Origin: Natronococcus amylolyticus DSM 10524 | GTDB lineage: Archaea > Halobacteriota > Halobacteria > Halobacteriales > Natrialbaceae | Length of the DNA stretch: 60,385 nt | Direction: 5' to 3' | NCBI RefSeq assembly: GCF_000337675.1 | Contig: NZ_AOIB01000033.1 | Span: 34,075 to 94,459 of the forward strand | Shown here: positions 44,571-53,376 of the stretch, one piece after another | Position numbering within the stretch: position 1 is the stretch's first letter | Layout of the letters: each line of letters begins with the position of its first letter | Made by a program: the position numbers and the translations under genes | Notes under the pieces: generated by a model | Database searches by the model: none | What the model saw: the letters and a program-made list of their open reading frames with translations, nothing else | Told to the model about the DNA's origin: nothing

Positions 44571-44753
44571 CTCGAGCTCGAGTACACCGACGCCCGCGAA
44601 GCCGACGTCGCACACACCCACGCCGACATCGCGAAGGCCAACGACCTGCTGGGCTACGAACCCACGCGGGATATCCGCGAGGGCGTCCGGGAGTTCATCG
44701 ACTGGTACCGGACCAACCGCGAGTGGTACGAGCCGCTCGTGCGCCGGTCCTAA
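44571..44753 (+). pseudogene. Epimerase 3'-end fragment (copy a)
   Basis: From CTCGAGCTCGAGTACACCGA the DNA matches the last 60 codons of the epimerase at 9974, in frame to the stop: residues run LELEYTDAREAD..., HTHADIAKANDLLGYEPT..., then ...REFIDWYRTNREWYEPL. The similarity starts abruptly at a CTCGAG. Upstream DNA is unrelated. It is a displaced gene end, not a whole gene. A following segment (44784-44846, GTTCGCTCGCGATCGGCTCG) recurs at 55403-55456. Confidence 0.75.
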
Positions 44754-45009
44754 CGCCTGCCGATCTCGCCGGCCCCGGAATCAGTTCGCTCGCGATCGGC
44801 TCGCTGGCGACGAACTGGCGCTCGAGCCGGGCCGTCGGCGGTCGACGGACGATGGAACGCCTCGCCACCTGCTCCGGCTCGAGTCACAACTGATTCGAGG
44901 CGTTCCCCGGCCTCGATTCTCACGACCAGACCTAATTGTTCCCATTATTTCGATTAATGAAGATCATGAGAACAGATAACAATCAGTCTGCTGGAGATCC
45001 GATCGCAGC

Positions 45010-46356
45010 ATGGAACTCAACAGACGGTCCGTGATCAGGGGAATCGGCGCAGCGAGTGCGACGCTCGTGTTCGCCGGACTGGCGTCGGCAGACGACGGTC
45101 GGGCGCGGTACATCGTACGGACGAACGGGAACGGGGCCGACGTGGAGTCCGCCGGGTTCGACGTGCTGAACGAGCTCGCCGGTGGCGACGTCCTGTTGGT
45201 TGCCGGCCCGGACGACGCGGCCGAGACGCTCGAGACCGCCGACGGCGTCGCGGCTGCCCTGCGGGACCTCGAACTCGAACTCGAACCGGTTCTCGAAGAC
45301 GAACACGACGAGATTCCGGACGATCCTGACGACGTCTACGATACGCTGCTCTGGGACAAGCAGGTCCAAGAGGTGCGCGAGGCGCAGGAACACGCGACAG
45401 GCGACGGGACGACGGTGGCGATTATCGACACCGGCGTCGCCGAACACCCGGACCTCTCGACTCTCGACACCGACGCGAGCGCGACTATCATCGACGGCGA
45501 AATCGTCGACCACCAGGGCGACCCGAACGGGCACGGCACCCACGTCGCGGGAACGGCGGCCGCCACCGGTGACGTCCTCATGACCGGGACGGCCCCCGAC
45601 GCGACCATCGTCTCCGTGGACGTGCTGGGCTATGGCACCGGCTCGTTCGGCGACATCATGCTCGGAATGGAACACGCCGCCGACGTCGGCGCGGACGCCG
45701 CCAACATCAGCCTCGGTTTCATGATGGCCCCGCAGGACTTCGCCGACTTCGACGACAACGTCGGACTCTACCGCCAGATGTTCGAGCCGGTCGCCAACTA
45801 CGGGCGACGCGAGGGCACGCTGTACGTCGGGTCGGCCGGCAACGACGACACCGACCTGCAGGGCGGCTGGCTCCGCCTCTGGAACGGGCTGTCCGGCGTT
45901 ATCGGCGTCAGCGCCACCGGTCCGAACGACAAGCTCTCGTTCTACTCGAACTGGGGGCGAAACGACGTCGACGTCGGCGCGCCCGGCGGTGGCTACGAAA
46001 CCGAGGAGAAGACAGTCGACCCGGGGACTGAGTGGCCGCATCCGCTCAACCTCGTCTTCTCGACGTACATCTCGGACGAAGACGACGAAAACAACGAGAA
46101 CGGGAACGGCAACGGAAACAATCGCAACAACAACGACGCCGAGGACGACCCCGCGTACGCGTGGCTGGCGGGGACGTCGATGGCGGCCCCGCAGGTCACT
46201 GGCATCGCCGCGCTCGTACGCGAACTCGATCCCGACGCGAACACGCAGCAGGTGCTCGACGCTATCCGCAAGGGCGCGGAGGTCGCGGACAACCGCGGCG
46301 ACCCCGAACTCGGCGCGGGGCGGGTCAACGCGCTAAACACGGTCGAACGGTTCTAA
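45010..46356 (+). CDS. Secreted subtilisin-like serine protease (S8, halolysin-type)
   Basis: 448 residues. A Tat signal begins the protein (NRRSVIRGIGAASATLVFAG, RR at 5-6). A propeptide of about 90 residues follows, then the S8 catalytic domain with D140 (VAIIDTGVAEHPDL), H175 (NGHGTHVAGTAAATG), N278 (GSAGND) and S390 (GTSMAAPQVTGIAAL). A 20-residue Asn/Gly-rich insert (359-378) sits just before the serine. No PPC domain follows. It should be exported folded and cleave proteins in brine. It lies alone behind the epimerase fragment. Confidence 0.94.
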   Translation: MELNRRSVIRGIGAASATLVFAGLASADDGRARYIVRTNGNGADVESAGFDVLNELAGGDVLLVAGPDDAAETLETADGVAAALRDLELELEPVLEDEHDEIPDDPDDVYDTLLWDKQVQEVREAQEHATGDGTTVAIIDTGVAEHPDLSTLDTDASATIIDGEIVDHQGDPNGHGTHVAGTAAATGDVLMTGTAPDATIVSVDVLGYGTGSFGDIMLGMEHAADVGADAANISLGFMMAPQDFADFDDNVGLYRQMFEPVANYGRREGTLYVGSAGNDDTDLQGGWLRLWNGLSGVIGVSATGPNDKLSFYSNWGRNDVDVGAPGGGYETEEKTVDPGTEWPHPLNLVFSTYISDEDDENNENGNGNGNNRNNNDAEDDPAYAWLAGTSMAAPQVTGIAALVRELDPDANTQQVLDAIRKGAEVADNRGDPELGAGRVNALNTVERF

Positions 46357-46488
46357 GAGCAACCCGGAATCGCCCTGCACCCTTCTTGGGTCTAAGTTAT
46401 CGAAGTGAGACGTTCTGTATCTATGAGTAGATCGCATCCGAAGCGAGTGGTACGGTGATCGATACGTGCTCCGTAGCAGCGGTTTCAG

Positions 46489-46692
46489 TCACGGTCGACG
46501 GTTCCGTCGGGGTGGGTGCGACGACTCCCGCCGGCGATCGGCGACGGCGGCGACGAACCCACCGCTGTGCAAGCGGCCCCGAACGCGGGGCGCAAGCCAG
46601 AGCCGACTGTGAAGTGCGAGCCCGAGGGCTGCAACCCCGAAGAAGTAGAGATAGATCGCCAGTTCGACGAACGCGGGAAGCGGGTCGACCAT
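46489..46692 (-). CDS. Small membrane protein
   Basis: 67 residues: one or two hydrophobic stretches (FVELAIYLYFFGVAALGLAL) followed by an Arg-rich tail. It starts 6 bp after the HTH gene stop, so the pair is likely one transcript. Not recognised as a family. Confidence 0.5.
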   Translation of the reverse strand: MVDPLPAFVELAIYLYFFGVAALGLALHSRLWLAPRVRGRLHSGGFVAAVADRRRESSHPPRRNRRP

Positions 46693-46698
46693 CGGCAG

Positions 46699-46941
46699 TT
46701 AGCAGCAGCGGAACGTCTCGCCGTCGGCGCGCTCGACGAGCCCGTGGCCGGCCAGCGTCTGGAGGATCGGATAGAGCGTGATCTTGCTGATGTCGAGGTC
46801 GGCCTGCAGCGCGTCGACCGACGCCTCGCCCTGGGCGAGATAGAGGTAGACGAGCTTCGTCCGGGGGGACTGCAGCGTCGCGGGAACGTCGCGGGCGGCG
46901 TCGGTGGCGGTCGCGGTCGGCTGGGTTGTGCTCAGTGACAT
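46699..46941 (-). CDS. Small winged-helix transcription regulator (MarR/TrmB-like)
   Basis: 80 residues. A winged-helix fold is plain: TKLVYLYLAQGEASVDALQA, then DLDISKITLYPILQTL as the recognition helix, and GHGLVERADGETFRCC as the wing. Haloarchaea hold many such one-domain regulators. A short Thr/Ala-rich N-terminal tail precedes it. It is cotranscribed with the small membrane protein at 46489, so it may sense a membrane or envelope signal, which is inference. The promoter is probably in the AT-rich bases 46965-47020. Confidence 0.7.
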   Translation of the reverse strand: MSLSTTQPTATATDAARDVPATLQSPRTKLVYLYLAQGEASVDALQADLDISKITLYPILQTLAGHGLVERADGETFRCC

Positions 46942-46963
46942 ACTCCCAAAAACGGCCTTCCAC

Positions 46964-47342
46964 TACTTAATATCTCTGTACATACAACCAATGTAATATA
47001 AGTGTGTTAATTTGCCATATTGTTCGAATCGGGAGTATCTAGCGTCGGTCGAGCTGTCTGGATCGGCCCGACGCGACACGCTGCCCGAGGCCCATGAATG
47101 AGGACTCGGAGCCGGTGGCGACGGCCGACCGGTGACGGAGCGAACTCGCTCTGCCAGACGAGCCCACTGACCGACGCCAGCAGCCGAACCCCACTCCGAT
47201 CGTTGCGGGCCACGAGGATCCGTTCTGACAGGCGTCACACGGCCGTCTGACTGACTTTCATACTGCCCGGTGTTGGCAGTTCGGACATGCAGTCACGAGC
47301 ACCGTTCCGACCGGTTCTCCACCCCGCGGGAGGCGATCGCTG
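46964..47342. other. Gap before the 116-residue membrane protein
   Basis: The left end is AT-rich promoter for the HTH gene. The rest shows only composition-driven open frames. Confidence 0.4.
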
Positions 47343-47693
47343 ATGTCGGTCTCGACACCGACCGAGCTCGTCTCGCGAGGCCGGAGCCTCACTGACCGCG
47401 GACGCACCTGGCTGGCCTACGGGCTGGCGATCCTCGTTCCGGGCGCGGGCCACGCCGCCACGGGCTACTGGCGTCGCGGACTCGCCTGGGCGGGGCTCTG
47501 TGTCACGACCCTCGCGGTGCTCAGCACGGCGCCGGTTTTGGCCGAACGCACGCTCGCGGAACCGCTGCTCCTCACCCTGTTCCGGGCCGGCGGCTTCGGG
47601 GACGTCGCCGTCCCGCTGGCGGTCCTCGTGTGTAGCGTGGTCGACCTCTACGGGCTCGCCGTCCTCGAGGACGCCTCGTCACACCCGGGATAA
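47343..47693 (+). CDS. Small haloarchaeal membrane protein
   Basis: 116 residues with about three transmembrane helices (WLAYGLAILVPGAGHAATGY; LAWAGLCVTTLAVLSTAPV; VAVPLAVLVCSVVDLYGLAV). The GAGHAATGYWRRG segment recalls membrane proteins of the TM2/DUF5683-like kind, but I do not assign a family. The ATG lies just before a polar stretch TPTELVSRGRSLTDRGR. Function unknown. Confidence 0.6.
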   Translation: MSVSTPTELVSRGRSLTDRGRTWLAYGLAILVPGAGHAATGYWRRGLAWAGLCVTTLAVLSTAPVLAERTLAEPLLLTLFRAGGFGDVAVPLAVLVCSVVDLYGLAVLEDASSHPG

Positions 47694-47909
47694 CCACGGC
47701 GACAGCCATCCAGAGCCACCCGCGACTCGCGTGTCGCCCGCGTGATCGAGTGCATCGCAGCTTCCCGGCTCGGTGTCGTGGTGGCCGCGGTGGCCTCCTG
47801 GCGGGGCGGACAGCGAAAGCGAGGATCGCTGGTGTGCACGCCCCACCCGGTGGTGACACGTTGCTCCTGCCAGCACGGTTATTAGTGGGGCGTTGGTATC
47901 GGTACTCGT

Positions 47910-48092
47910 ATGCCAAACTGTCAGAACTGTGGGGGGTACGTCACCCGGGATTTCGTCCGGGTGTTCGGTGTCGAGGGGGCGGTGGCCGGCTGTCCGAACT
48001 GTACGACCTATCGGCAGCTCCAGGAGGGTGGCGGCGTCGAGGACGGAGGCGGGTCCTCGCCCTGGGAGCCGAAAGCGAGCCGGCCGACCTGA
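47910..48092 (+). CDS. Small zinc-ribbon protein (DUF7563-like), second copy
   Basis: 60 residues. CQNC and CPNC knuckles flank YVTRDFVRVFG, nearly the same as the protein at 15908. The upstream bases TATTAGTGGGG also recall that gene's promoter. The tail after residue 42 differs. The duplicate may be part of the same rearrangements that spread the epimerase and aglF pieces, since it lies just ahead of epimerase copy b. A nucleic-acid or protein-binding role is possible. Confidence 0.72.
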   Translation: MPNCQNCGGYVTRDFVRVFGVEGAVAGCPNCTTYRQLQEGGGVEDGGGSSPWEPKASRPT

Positions 48093-48213
48093 CCCGCCCG
48101 CAGCCGACGTCGACTCTCCCGGGGACCCCGACGAGGCAGAAGACTGGCTTCCGGACGCAGAGCTGTCGGCACTGGCCGATGACCGGCCACTCCCCACATC
48201 GCGGCGTGGCCGA

Positions 48214-48391
48214 GAGCTCGAGGACACCAACTCCAGAGCAGCCGACGTCACATAGCCACGCCGATATCTCGACGGCCAACGCCCTGCTGGGCGACGAGCC
48301 CACGCGGGATATCCGCGAGGGCGTCCGGGAGTTCATCGACTGGGACCAGGCCACCCGCGAGTGGGACGAGCCGCTCGTGCGTCAGTCCTAA
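48214..48391 (+). pseudogene. Epimerase 3'-end fragment (copy b)
   Basis: Starts at GAGCTCGAG and matches the epimerase tail with several changes: HADISTANALLGDEPT (in the intact gene HADIEKANDLLGYEPT), then ...REFIDWDQATREWDEP..., ending at its TAA. The part before 48257 is more diverged and carries a stop. The last 135 bases plus 119 downstream form one arm of the 254-bp repeat. Confidence 0.75.
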
Positions 48392-48510
48392 CGAACACGC
48401 GATCGGACGGTCTCGAGTCGGATCCGTTGCACGAGACAACGAACTCCCGTGACCACTGCGGACGCCGCGACGACCGCCGTATCGAACGGACCCGATACCG
48501 ACTCCGGGAG
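48257..48510 (+). repeat. 254-bp direct repeat, left arm
   Basis: Holds the last 45 epimerase codons and about 119 bp of the bases behind them (for example CGAACACGCGATCGGACGGT). The right arm is at 49882-50135, the same length and strongly alike. The antitoxin/toxin pair lies between the arms. Confidence 0.75.
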
Positions 48511-48540
48511 AGCGGGTTCTGTATTCGAATCGAACGTGGA

Positions 48541-49032
48541 CTACTCCCCTAACTCGTCCAGTTTCTGTTGGGTTTGGGAGTACACTTTCGGGTGGAGATT
48601 CATCCCTGCGTCCACGAGGTCATACAGAATGTCGGTCGCCTCTGCGGACGTCACGACCCCCTCTTTGGTACACTTCAGTAGCAGCGTTGTCACCCACCAA
48701 CACTCGACACCGTGAGTCCGAGCGACCGCGATGAGCCCTTTGTCATTAGCGAGAAGCAGTTCCTCTCCGTCATCCGCCAGTAGAATCACAGATGCATCGG
48801 CGACTGCGATCCCTTCCAACGATGCGACTTCTTCGGCTTGGGGAGACGTCTCGCACGCCGGAACGTCGTCAAGAAATGCCGTCAGCGCTGCCGTTCCTCG
48901 CTTCCCGTCGACGAGTACTTCATCTCGGACTAGTTCAGTCGTCCGGATCTCATCGAAGGTTGCCGAGATGAGGTCGAGACGACCAACCCATGCAAGCGGA
49001 ATCAACGCCGACGAATCGACGACAACCATCAA
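48541..49032 (-). CDS. PIN-domain toxin (VapC-like)
   Basis: 163 residues of the PIN ribonuclease group. The first acidic site is D6 in VVVDSSALIPLAWVGRLDL, with further acidic residues in RTTELVRDEV, VADASVILLA and LLLANDKGLIAVA. These form the Mg site that cuts RNA. The gene overlaps the antitoxin stop by 4 bp (ATGA), the usual order antitoxin-toxin. It lies between the two arms of the 254-bp repeat. Such pairs stabilise accessory DNA or act in stress and defence. Confidence 0.85.
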   Translation of the reverse strand: MMVVVDSSALIPLAWVGRLDLISATFDEIRTTELVRDEVLVDGKRGTAALTAFLDDVPACETSPQAEEVASLEGIAVADASVILLADDGEELLLANDKGLIAVARTHGVECWWVTTLLLKCTKEGVVTSAEATDILYDLVDAGMNLHPKVYSQTQQKLDELGE

Positions 49033-49322
49033 ATTCTCTCGAGGTCGCGTTCGAGATCATCGGTCGTGTAGCCCGTCTCGATGCCTTCGTCTGCGGCGAG
49101 TGACAGCATCTCAACGTACGGGACATCGGCAATTTCGGCCGCACGGCGGAGGGTGATGGTGTGGTCTCGAAGCTGGGTGAGTGCCTTCTCTTTTCGCCAC
49201 TCCTCGAGTCCGTCCCGAATGAGACGGCGAAGAACCTCTGACCGGTCTGCTGCCAGCTCTTCTTCGAGCTCGGACAGCGCCGCTTCGTCGTCTTCAGGAA
49301 GGCGTGTGGTGACGGTCTTCAT
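49029..49322 (-). CDS. Ribbon-helix-helix / UPF0175-type antitoxin
   Basis: 97 residues. The N-terminus (MKTVTTRLPEDDEAALSELE, then DRSEVLRRLIRDGL) is a ribbon-helix-helix DNA-binding domain. The C-terminal half (ITLRRAAEIADVPYVEMLSL) is like the UPF0175 antitoxins. It should bind the PIN toxin and repress its own promoter. It is first in the pair. The 80 bp upstream lead directly into epimerase copy c. Confidence 0.85.
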   Translation of the reverse strand: MKTVTTRLPEDDEAALSELEEELAADRSEVLRRLIRDGLEEWRKEKALTQLRDHTITLRRAAEIADVPYVEMLSLAADEGIETGYTTDDLERDLERI

Positions 49323-49401
49323 CGTTACGATTGAATGCGTTACGTTACAGTATAGATGTAACGGCGAAACCCCACGGCACCCGTCTTGTTTCGGCGCCCG
49401 C

Positions 49402-50016
49402 GTCGTCCTCGCCAGCTCCGCCTCGGTCTACGGCAAACCGGAGTCCCTGCCCTCCGACGAAGCCCACCCGACGACGCCCGTCAGCCCCGACGACGTCTCC
49501 AAACTCGCGGGCGAGCAGTACGCCCGCGTCTACAGCGAGGTGTACGGCCTGCCCACCGTCTCACTGCGCTCCGTCACCGTCTACGGCCCGCGGATGCGCC
49601 CGAACATGGCCATTTCGAACTTCGTCTCGAGGTGTCTCAACGACGAACCACCCGTGATCTACGGCGACGGCAACCAAACTCGAGACTTTACCTACATCGA
49701 CGACGTCGTCGACGTCAACCGGAAACTCCTCACCGAGGACGCGGCCGACGGCGAGCTTATCAACGTCGGCAGCACCGACACCATCGACATCGAGACGCTC
49801 GCCGAAGTGATCCGTGACGAACTCGCGCCCGAACTCGAGCTCGAGTACACCGACGCCCGCGAAGCCGACGCCGAACACACCCACGCCGACATCTCGTAAG
49901 CGAACGACCTGCTGGGCTACGAGCCCACGCAGAACATCCGCGAGGGCGTCCGCGAGTTCATCGACTGGTACCAGACCAACCGCGAGTGGTACGAGCCGCT
50001 GGTGCGTCAGTCCTAA
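49402..50016 (+). pseudogene. Epimerase, 5'-truncated copy (copy c)
   Basis: The longest epimerase remnant, about 205 codons. It begins inside the active-site strand (RVVLASSASVYGKPE) and continues SKLAGEQYARVYSEVYGLPT, RPNMAISNFVSRCLNDE and DFTYIDDVVDVNRKLLT. Y154 is replaced: the intact SPYGVSK reads SPDDVSK here, so even a whole protein would be dead. A TAA at 49897 interrupts the tail, and the original stop is at 50014-50016. The first ~120 codons, including the NAD site, are gone. Confidence 0.85.
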
Positions 50017-50135
50017 CGAACACGCGATCGGACGGTTTCGAGTCGGAGCCGTTGCACGAGACAACGAACTCCGGTGACCGTTGCGGACGCCACGACGACC
50101 ACCGTCTCGAACGGACCCGATACCGACTCCGGGAG
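49882..50135 (+). repeat. 254-bp direct repeat, right arm
   Basis: Same composition as the left arm at 48257: the last epimerase codons plus the bases behind the stop, up to CCGACTCCGGGAG. Each arm runs up to the 3' end of a minus-strand gene (PIN toxin on the left, DUF5789-like gene on the right). Confidence 0.75.
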
Positions 50136-50139
50136 CGGC

Positions 50140-50739
50140 CTAGATCCCGAGCCACTCGTCGTTTCGGACCTCATAGCCGTTCGCCCGGCAGAACTTCGCC
50201 GCTTCTCGGCGCACCGCCCGGGACGAGGGGAGCGTTTCTTTATCCTGGATCCGCTCGACGATCCAGTCGCTGATGGCCTGGATCCCTTCGTCGTCGTCGA
50301 CAGCGTCGACCGCTTTGAGTTCCCGGAAGGTCTTCTCGTACGCCTTGCGCTGTGCCGGACTGAACGCCGGATTCCGAAGCGTCGTGCTGGCTTCCACGAC
50401 CTGTTTCATGGCCTCAGCAACCGTCGGTCGCTGTACCTGCACCAGGACGGCGGCCGGAGCGTCGAACGTCTCCGCGTCCGTCTCCGGGACCAGCTCCTCG
50501 AGACGGTAGCTCCCCTCGACCGATTCGATCTCGCGGTCGCCGACCGCCGCGACGACCTCGGTCCCCGTCGCTGGGAACGTCACCGCTTCGAGCTCCGCCT
50601 CGAAATCGGCGAGCTCCCCCGCGTCCACCGGTGGCTCCGCTTCGTCCCCGCGCTCCAGTTCCGCGGCGACCTCGCGCTCTCGCTGGCGTCTCTCGGCGTT
50701 GCGTGCTTGCTTATTTCGACCGCGTTTATCGTCTGCCAT
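50140..50739 (-). CDS. DUF5789-like haloarchaeal protein
   Basis: 199 residues. A basic start (MADDKRGRNKQARNAERRQR) is followed by VVAAVGDREIESVEGSYRLE, then the VLVQVQRPTVAEAMKQVVEA helix, and the end REAAKFCRANGYEVRNDEWL. I match this to DUF5789 from memory. It is soluble and acidic, with no known function. It is a single gene with GC-rich codons of the backbone, next to the right repeat arm. Confidence 0.8.
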   Translation of the reverse strand: MADDKRGRNKQARNAERRQREREVAAELERGDEAEPPVDAGELADFEAELEAVTFPATGTEVVAAVGDREIESVEGSYRLEELVPETDAETFDAPAAVLVQVQRPTVAEAMKQVVEASTTLRNPAFSPAQRKAYEKTFRELKAVDAVDDDEGIQAISDWIVERIQDKETLPSSRAVRREAAKFCRANGYEVRNDEWLGI

Positions 50740-50987
50740 ACCGGAGGTTGCCCCTCGAGCCGAATAGCTCTATGCCCGACACCGGGGACTCCCGAACGGG
50801 GACGCCAGCCGGTGAACTCGAGTGGCCCGCTCATCGCTCGTCGGGTCGGCTGGTTCTCCGAACGGCCAAGGAATACCGGTGGGTGAGTGCTGAAGACGTC
50901 TGCGGTGTACAGCAGAAAATGTGAGAGAGTTCGGCGGAACGATCGGTGGCTGCTGAATAGACGGCGCAAAAGCGAGACGAGATGAAG

Positions 50988-51310
50988 CGTCTCGCTACGG
51001 CGTCTGCGATACCAACGCCGACGGCGAGATCACCGACGTCGTCGAAAAGCCCGACGACCCGCCGTCGAATCTCGTGATGACCGGCTTCGACACCGTTACG
51101 CCCGCCATCTTCCACGCCTGTCATCTCGTCCAGCCCGCCGATCGCGGCGAGGACGAGCGTAGCGACGCCGTCGACCTGCGCATCCAGTCCGGCCGAACGA
51201 TCGACGCCATCGCCCTCGAGGGCTGGCGCATTGACGTCGGCTACCCCGAGGATCGCGAGGAAGCCGAGCAGCGGCTGCAGGACGCCGAAGTGCCGGCGAC
51301 TGCTGATTGA
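50988..51310 (+). pseudogene. aglF 3'-end fragment (copy b)
   Basis: About 107 codons stay open: SRYGVCDTNADGEITDVVEK, then ...PSNLVMTGFDTVTPAIFHACH..., GRTIDAIALEGWRIDVGYPE and the stop. It is the least damaged aglF piece, but it lacks the nucleotide-binding N-terminus (GxGTRLxPxT). It begins abruptly at CGTCTCGCTACGG. Its ...DREEAEQRLQDAE... end is closer to copy d than to the intact gene, so b and d may share a donor. Confidence 0.82.
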
Positions 51311-51757
51311 AGCGGACTCCGCACCGTCACTGACGGGTCCGGAACACGGACACTCGTGGATCTCCCCGCTCCGAGAGCCGAGCGAGTAGCTGGCGAGCGA
51401 CGGCGAGTCCTGTGGGCGAGCTGTCGGCCTTTTTTATCGAAGGTGTTTGCCGGGGCCGTCGGCGTCAGCCGATGCCCACGGTAACAAAGGTCGCTGTACG
51501 CACCGCGAGTTTCAGGCGGGAGTCCGAATACCAGTCGTTTCTGTATTCCGTCCGGGCGGTGAGTTCGAATCGGGATCGTCGCGGTCGTTGCTCCCCTCCT
51601 CACCCCCGCTCTGCGACCGCTGTGCGTCGCTCTCGAGGAGCGACAGCGATCGACGTCGTGCTCGAGGCGTCGCCCGAGCGCCCTCACTCCGGGACCGGTC
51701 GACCAACCGGCTGCGTGGCGTGGGACAACGGCGTCCGTGAGGCCGTCGCCCGCTCGC
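51311..51757. other. Gap behind aglF copy b
   Basis: No gene recognised. GGCCTTTTTTATCG near 51426 could be a T-rich terminator. Confidence 0.35.
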
Positions 51758-53110
51758 TCAGTCGGTGCGCGGCGACCCCGGGTGGTCGGCGGGAAGCCGC
51801 GACTCGTCGGTTCCGGTGAGGCGCTCCCGAAGGGTCGCGCCCGGTCGGCGCTCCGAGAGGAGCCCCCGCTCGCGGAGTTCGGGCACGACCAGGTCGACGA
51901 AATCCCGCAGCGAGTCCGGCCGCACGACCTCCTTGACGTTGAAGCCGTCCACCCCGACCTCCTCGTGCCAGTACTGGAGTTCGTCGGCGATCGTCTCCGG
52001 GGTGCCGACGATCTTCGGCGAGGTCGTCCCGAGCCCGCAGAACTCCGCGACTTCCCGGACGGTCCACTCCCGGTCGGGCTGGGACTTGGTGAAGGCGTTC
52101 ATCGTCCCCTGGATCGCGTCCGTCTCGATGTGTTCGACCTTCTGATCCGGATCGAGTTCCGAGAGATCCATATCGAGAAAGCCCGACAGGAGCGCAAGCG
52201 TCGCCTCGACGTCGACGTGTGCTTTGTAAGCGTCGTACTTCGCCTGCGCGATCGCCTCCGTCTCGCCGACGATCGGGACGACCCCGATGAAAAAGCGCAG
52301 CGAGTCGGGATCGCGGCCGTGTGCGGCGGCGCGCTCCCTGAGATCGGTCATGTACTCGCGAACCCCTGCCTCCGTCGGCTGGCTCGCGAAGACGGCCTCG
52401 GCGTTCGCGGCGGCGAACTCGCGGCCGCGGTCCGAGGAGCCGGCCTGGTAGATCACGGGCGTTCGCTGTGGCGACGGCTCGCAACCGTGGGGGCCGGGAA
52501 CGGTGAAGAACTCGCCCTCGTGGTCGATCGTCGAGACTCCCTCGGGGTCGGTGTACACCCCGGTCTCGGCGTCGGTCCGGACCGCCTCGTCGTCCCAGGA
52601 GTCCTCCCACAGCGCGTAACAGACCTCGAGGAACTCGTCGGCGCGGTCGTAGCGCGTCTCCTTGTCCATCCGCTCGTGGAGGCCGAGGTTCTGGGCGGCG
52701 GACTCGAGATAGGAGGTGACGACGTTGAGCGCCACTCGGCCGTCGGTCAGGTGGTCGAGCGTCGAGAACTCCCGGGCGAGCTGGTAGGGGTGGGTGTAGG
52801 TCGTCGAGCGCGTCACCGCGAAGCCGAGCTCGTCGGTCACCTCGGCCATCGCCGGCACCACGAGCTGCGGGTCGTTGGCCGGCGTCTGGACGCCGCGCTC
52901 GACCGCGGTGTGGCGATCGTCGCCGTAGACGTCGTAGATCCCGCGCACGTCGGCGAAGAAGACGGCGTCGAACCCGCCGCGCTCGGCGGTCCGGGCGACC
53001 TCGGTCCAGTACTCGAGGTCGGTGTACCGGGTCGAGTCGTCGCCCGGATACGTCCACGAGCCGGGCGAGACGTGCTCGGGAGCGTTCATGGTGAAAAGGT
53101 TGAGATGCAT
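51758..53110 (-). CDS. LLM-class flavin-dependent monooxygenase (NtaA/DszA-like)
   Basis: 450 residues from the ATG at 53110, which opens the conserved MHLNLFTMNAPEHVSPGSW. A longer frame reaches 53383 but its N-terminal extension is Arg-rich without a domain. Typical features of the NtaA/SnaA/DszA group follow: GFDAVFFADVRGIYDVYG, the RVALNVVTSYLESAAQNLG loop, and RTPVIYQAGSSDRGREFAA. These enzymes use FMNH2 and oxygen to oxidise small organic compounds, for example sulfur or nitrilo compounds. The substrate is unknown. It is divergent from the ATP-grasp gene with 266 bp between. Confidence 0.9.
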   Translation of the reverse strand: MHLNLFTMNAPEHVSPGSWTYPGDDSTRYTDLEYWTEVARTAERGGFDAVFFADVRGIYDVYGDDRHTAVERGVQTPANDPQLVVPAMAEVTDELGFAVTRSTTYTHPYQLAREFSTLDHLTDGRVALNVVTSYLESAAQNLGLHERMDKETRYDRADEFLEVCYALWEDSWDDEAVRTDAETGVYTDPEGVSTIDHEGEFFTVPGPHGCEPSPQRTPVIYQAGSSDRGREFAAANAEAVFASQPTEAGVREYMTDLRERAAAHGRDPDSLRFFIGVVPIVGETEAIAQAKYDAYKAHVDVEATLALLSGFLDMDLSELDPDQKVEHIETDAIQGTMNAFTKSQPDREWTVREVAEFCGLGTTSPKIVGTPETIADELQYWHEEVGVDGFNVKEVVRPDSLRDFVDLVVPELRERGLLSERRPGATLRERLTGTDESRLPADHPGSPRTD

Positions 53111-53376
53111 CGGTGTACGGCGAGTTACGAATCGAAATCCGAAGAACCAGGAGGAGGTGGCGAATCTTGTCGGGACCACCGACGTCCGGCGTCGCGGACG
53201 CGGCCGTCCCTCGACGATCACGACGAACGGGTGACGTCGTCCGGAAGTCGATCGGCGCAGACGAGCGGACTTCGAGCGGTCCTGAACAGGGGTCGACGCC
53301 GGCACGGTCGTCACCGACGCCGGCACCACTGTCCGGTTCTCGTGCGCTTTTGTCCCGAAGCGAGCCATCGAGAGGT

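Noticed and set aside
44983-46041. 352-codon minus frame opposite the subtilase
   Set aside because: Antisense shadow; the plus frame holds the full Asp-His-Ser triad and Tat signal.
49081-49899. 272-codon plus frame that joins antitoxin-antisense to epimerase
   Set aside because: The first part is antisense of the antitoxin; only the part from 49402 is real epimerase sequence.
51565-51590. GTTCGAATC, like the T-loop of a tRNA
   Set aside because: No acceptor stem or anticodon arm can be built around it. Similar short matches near 47025 and 48527 fail as well.
51684-53057. 457-codon minus frame overlapping the LLM monooxygenase
   Set aside because: Same strand, other frame, almost only Arg, Gly and Pro; the LLM frame has clear family motifs.
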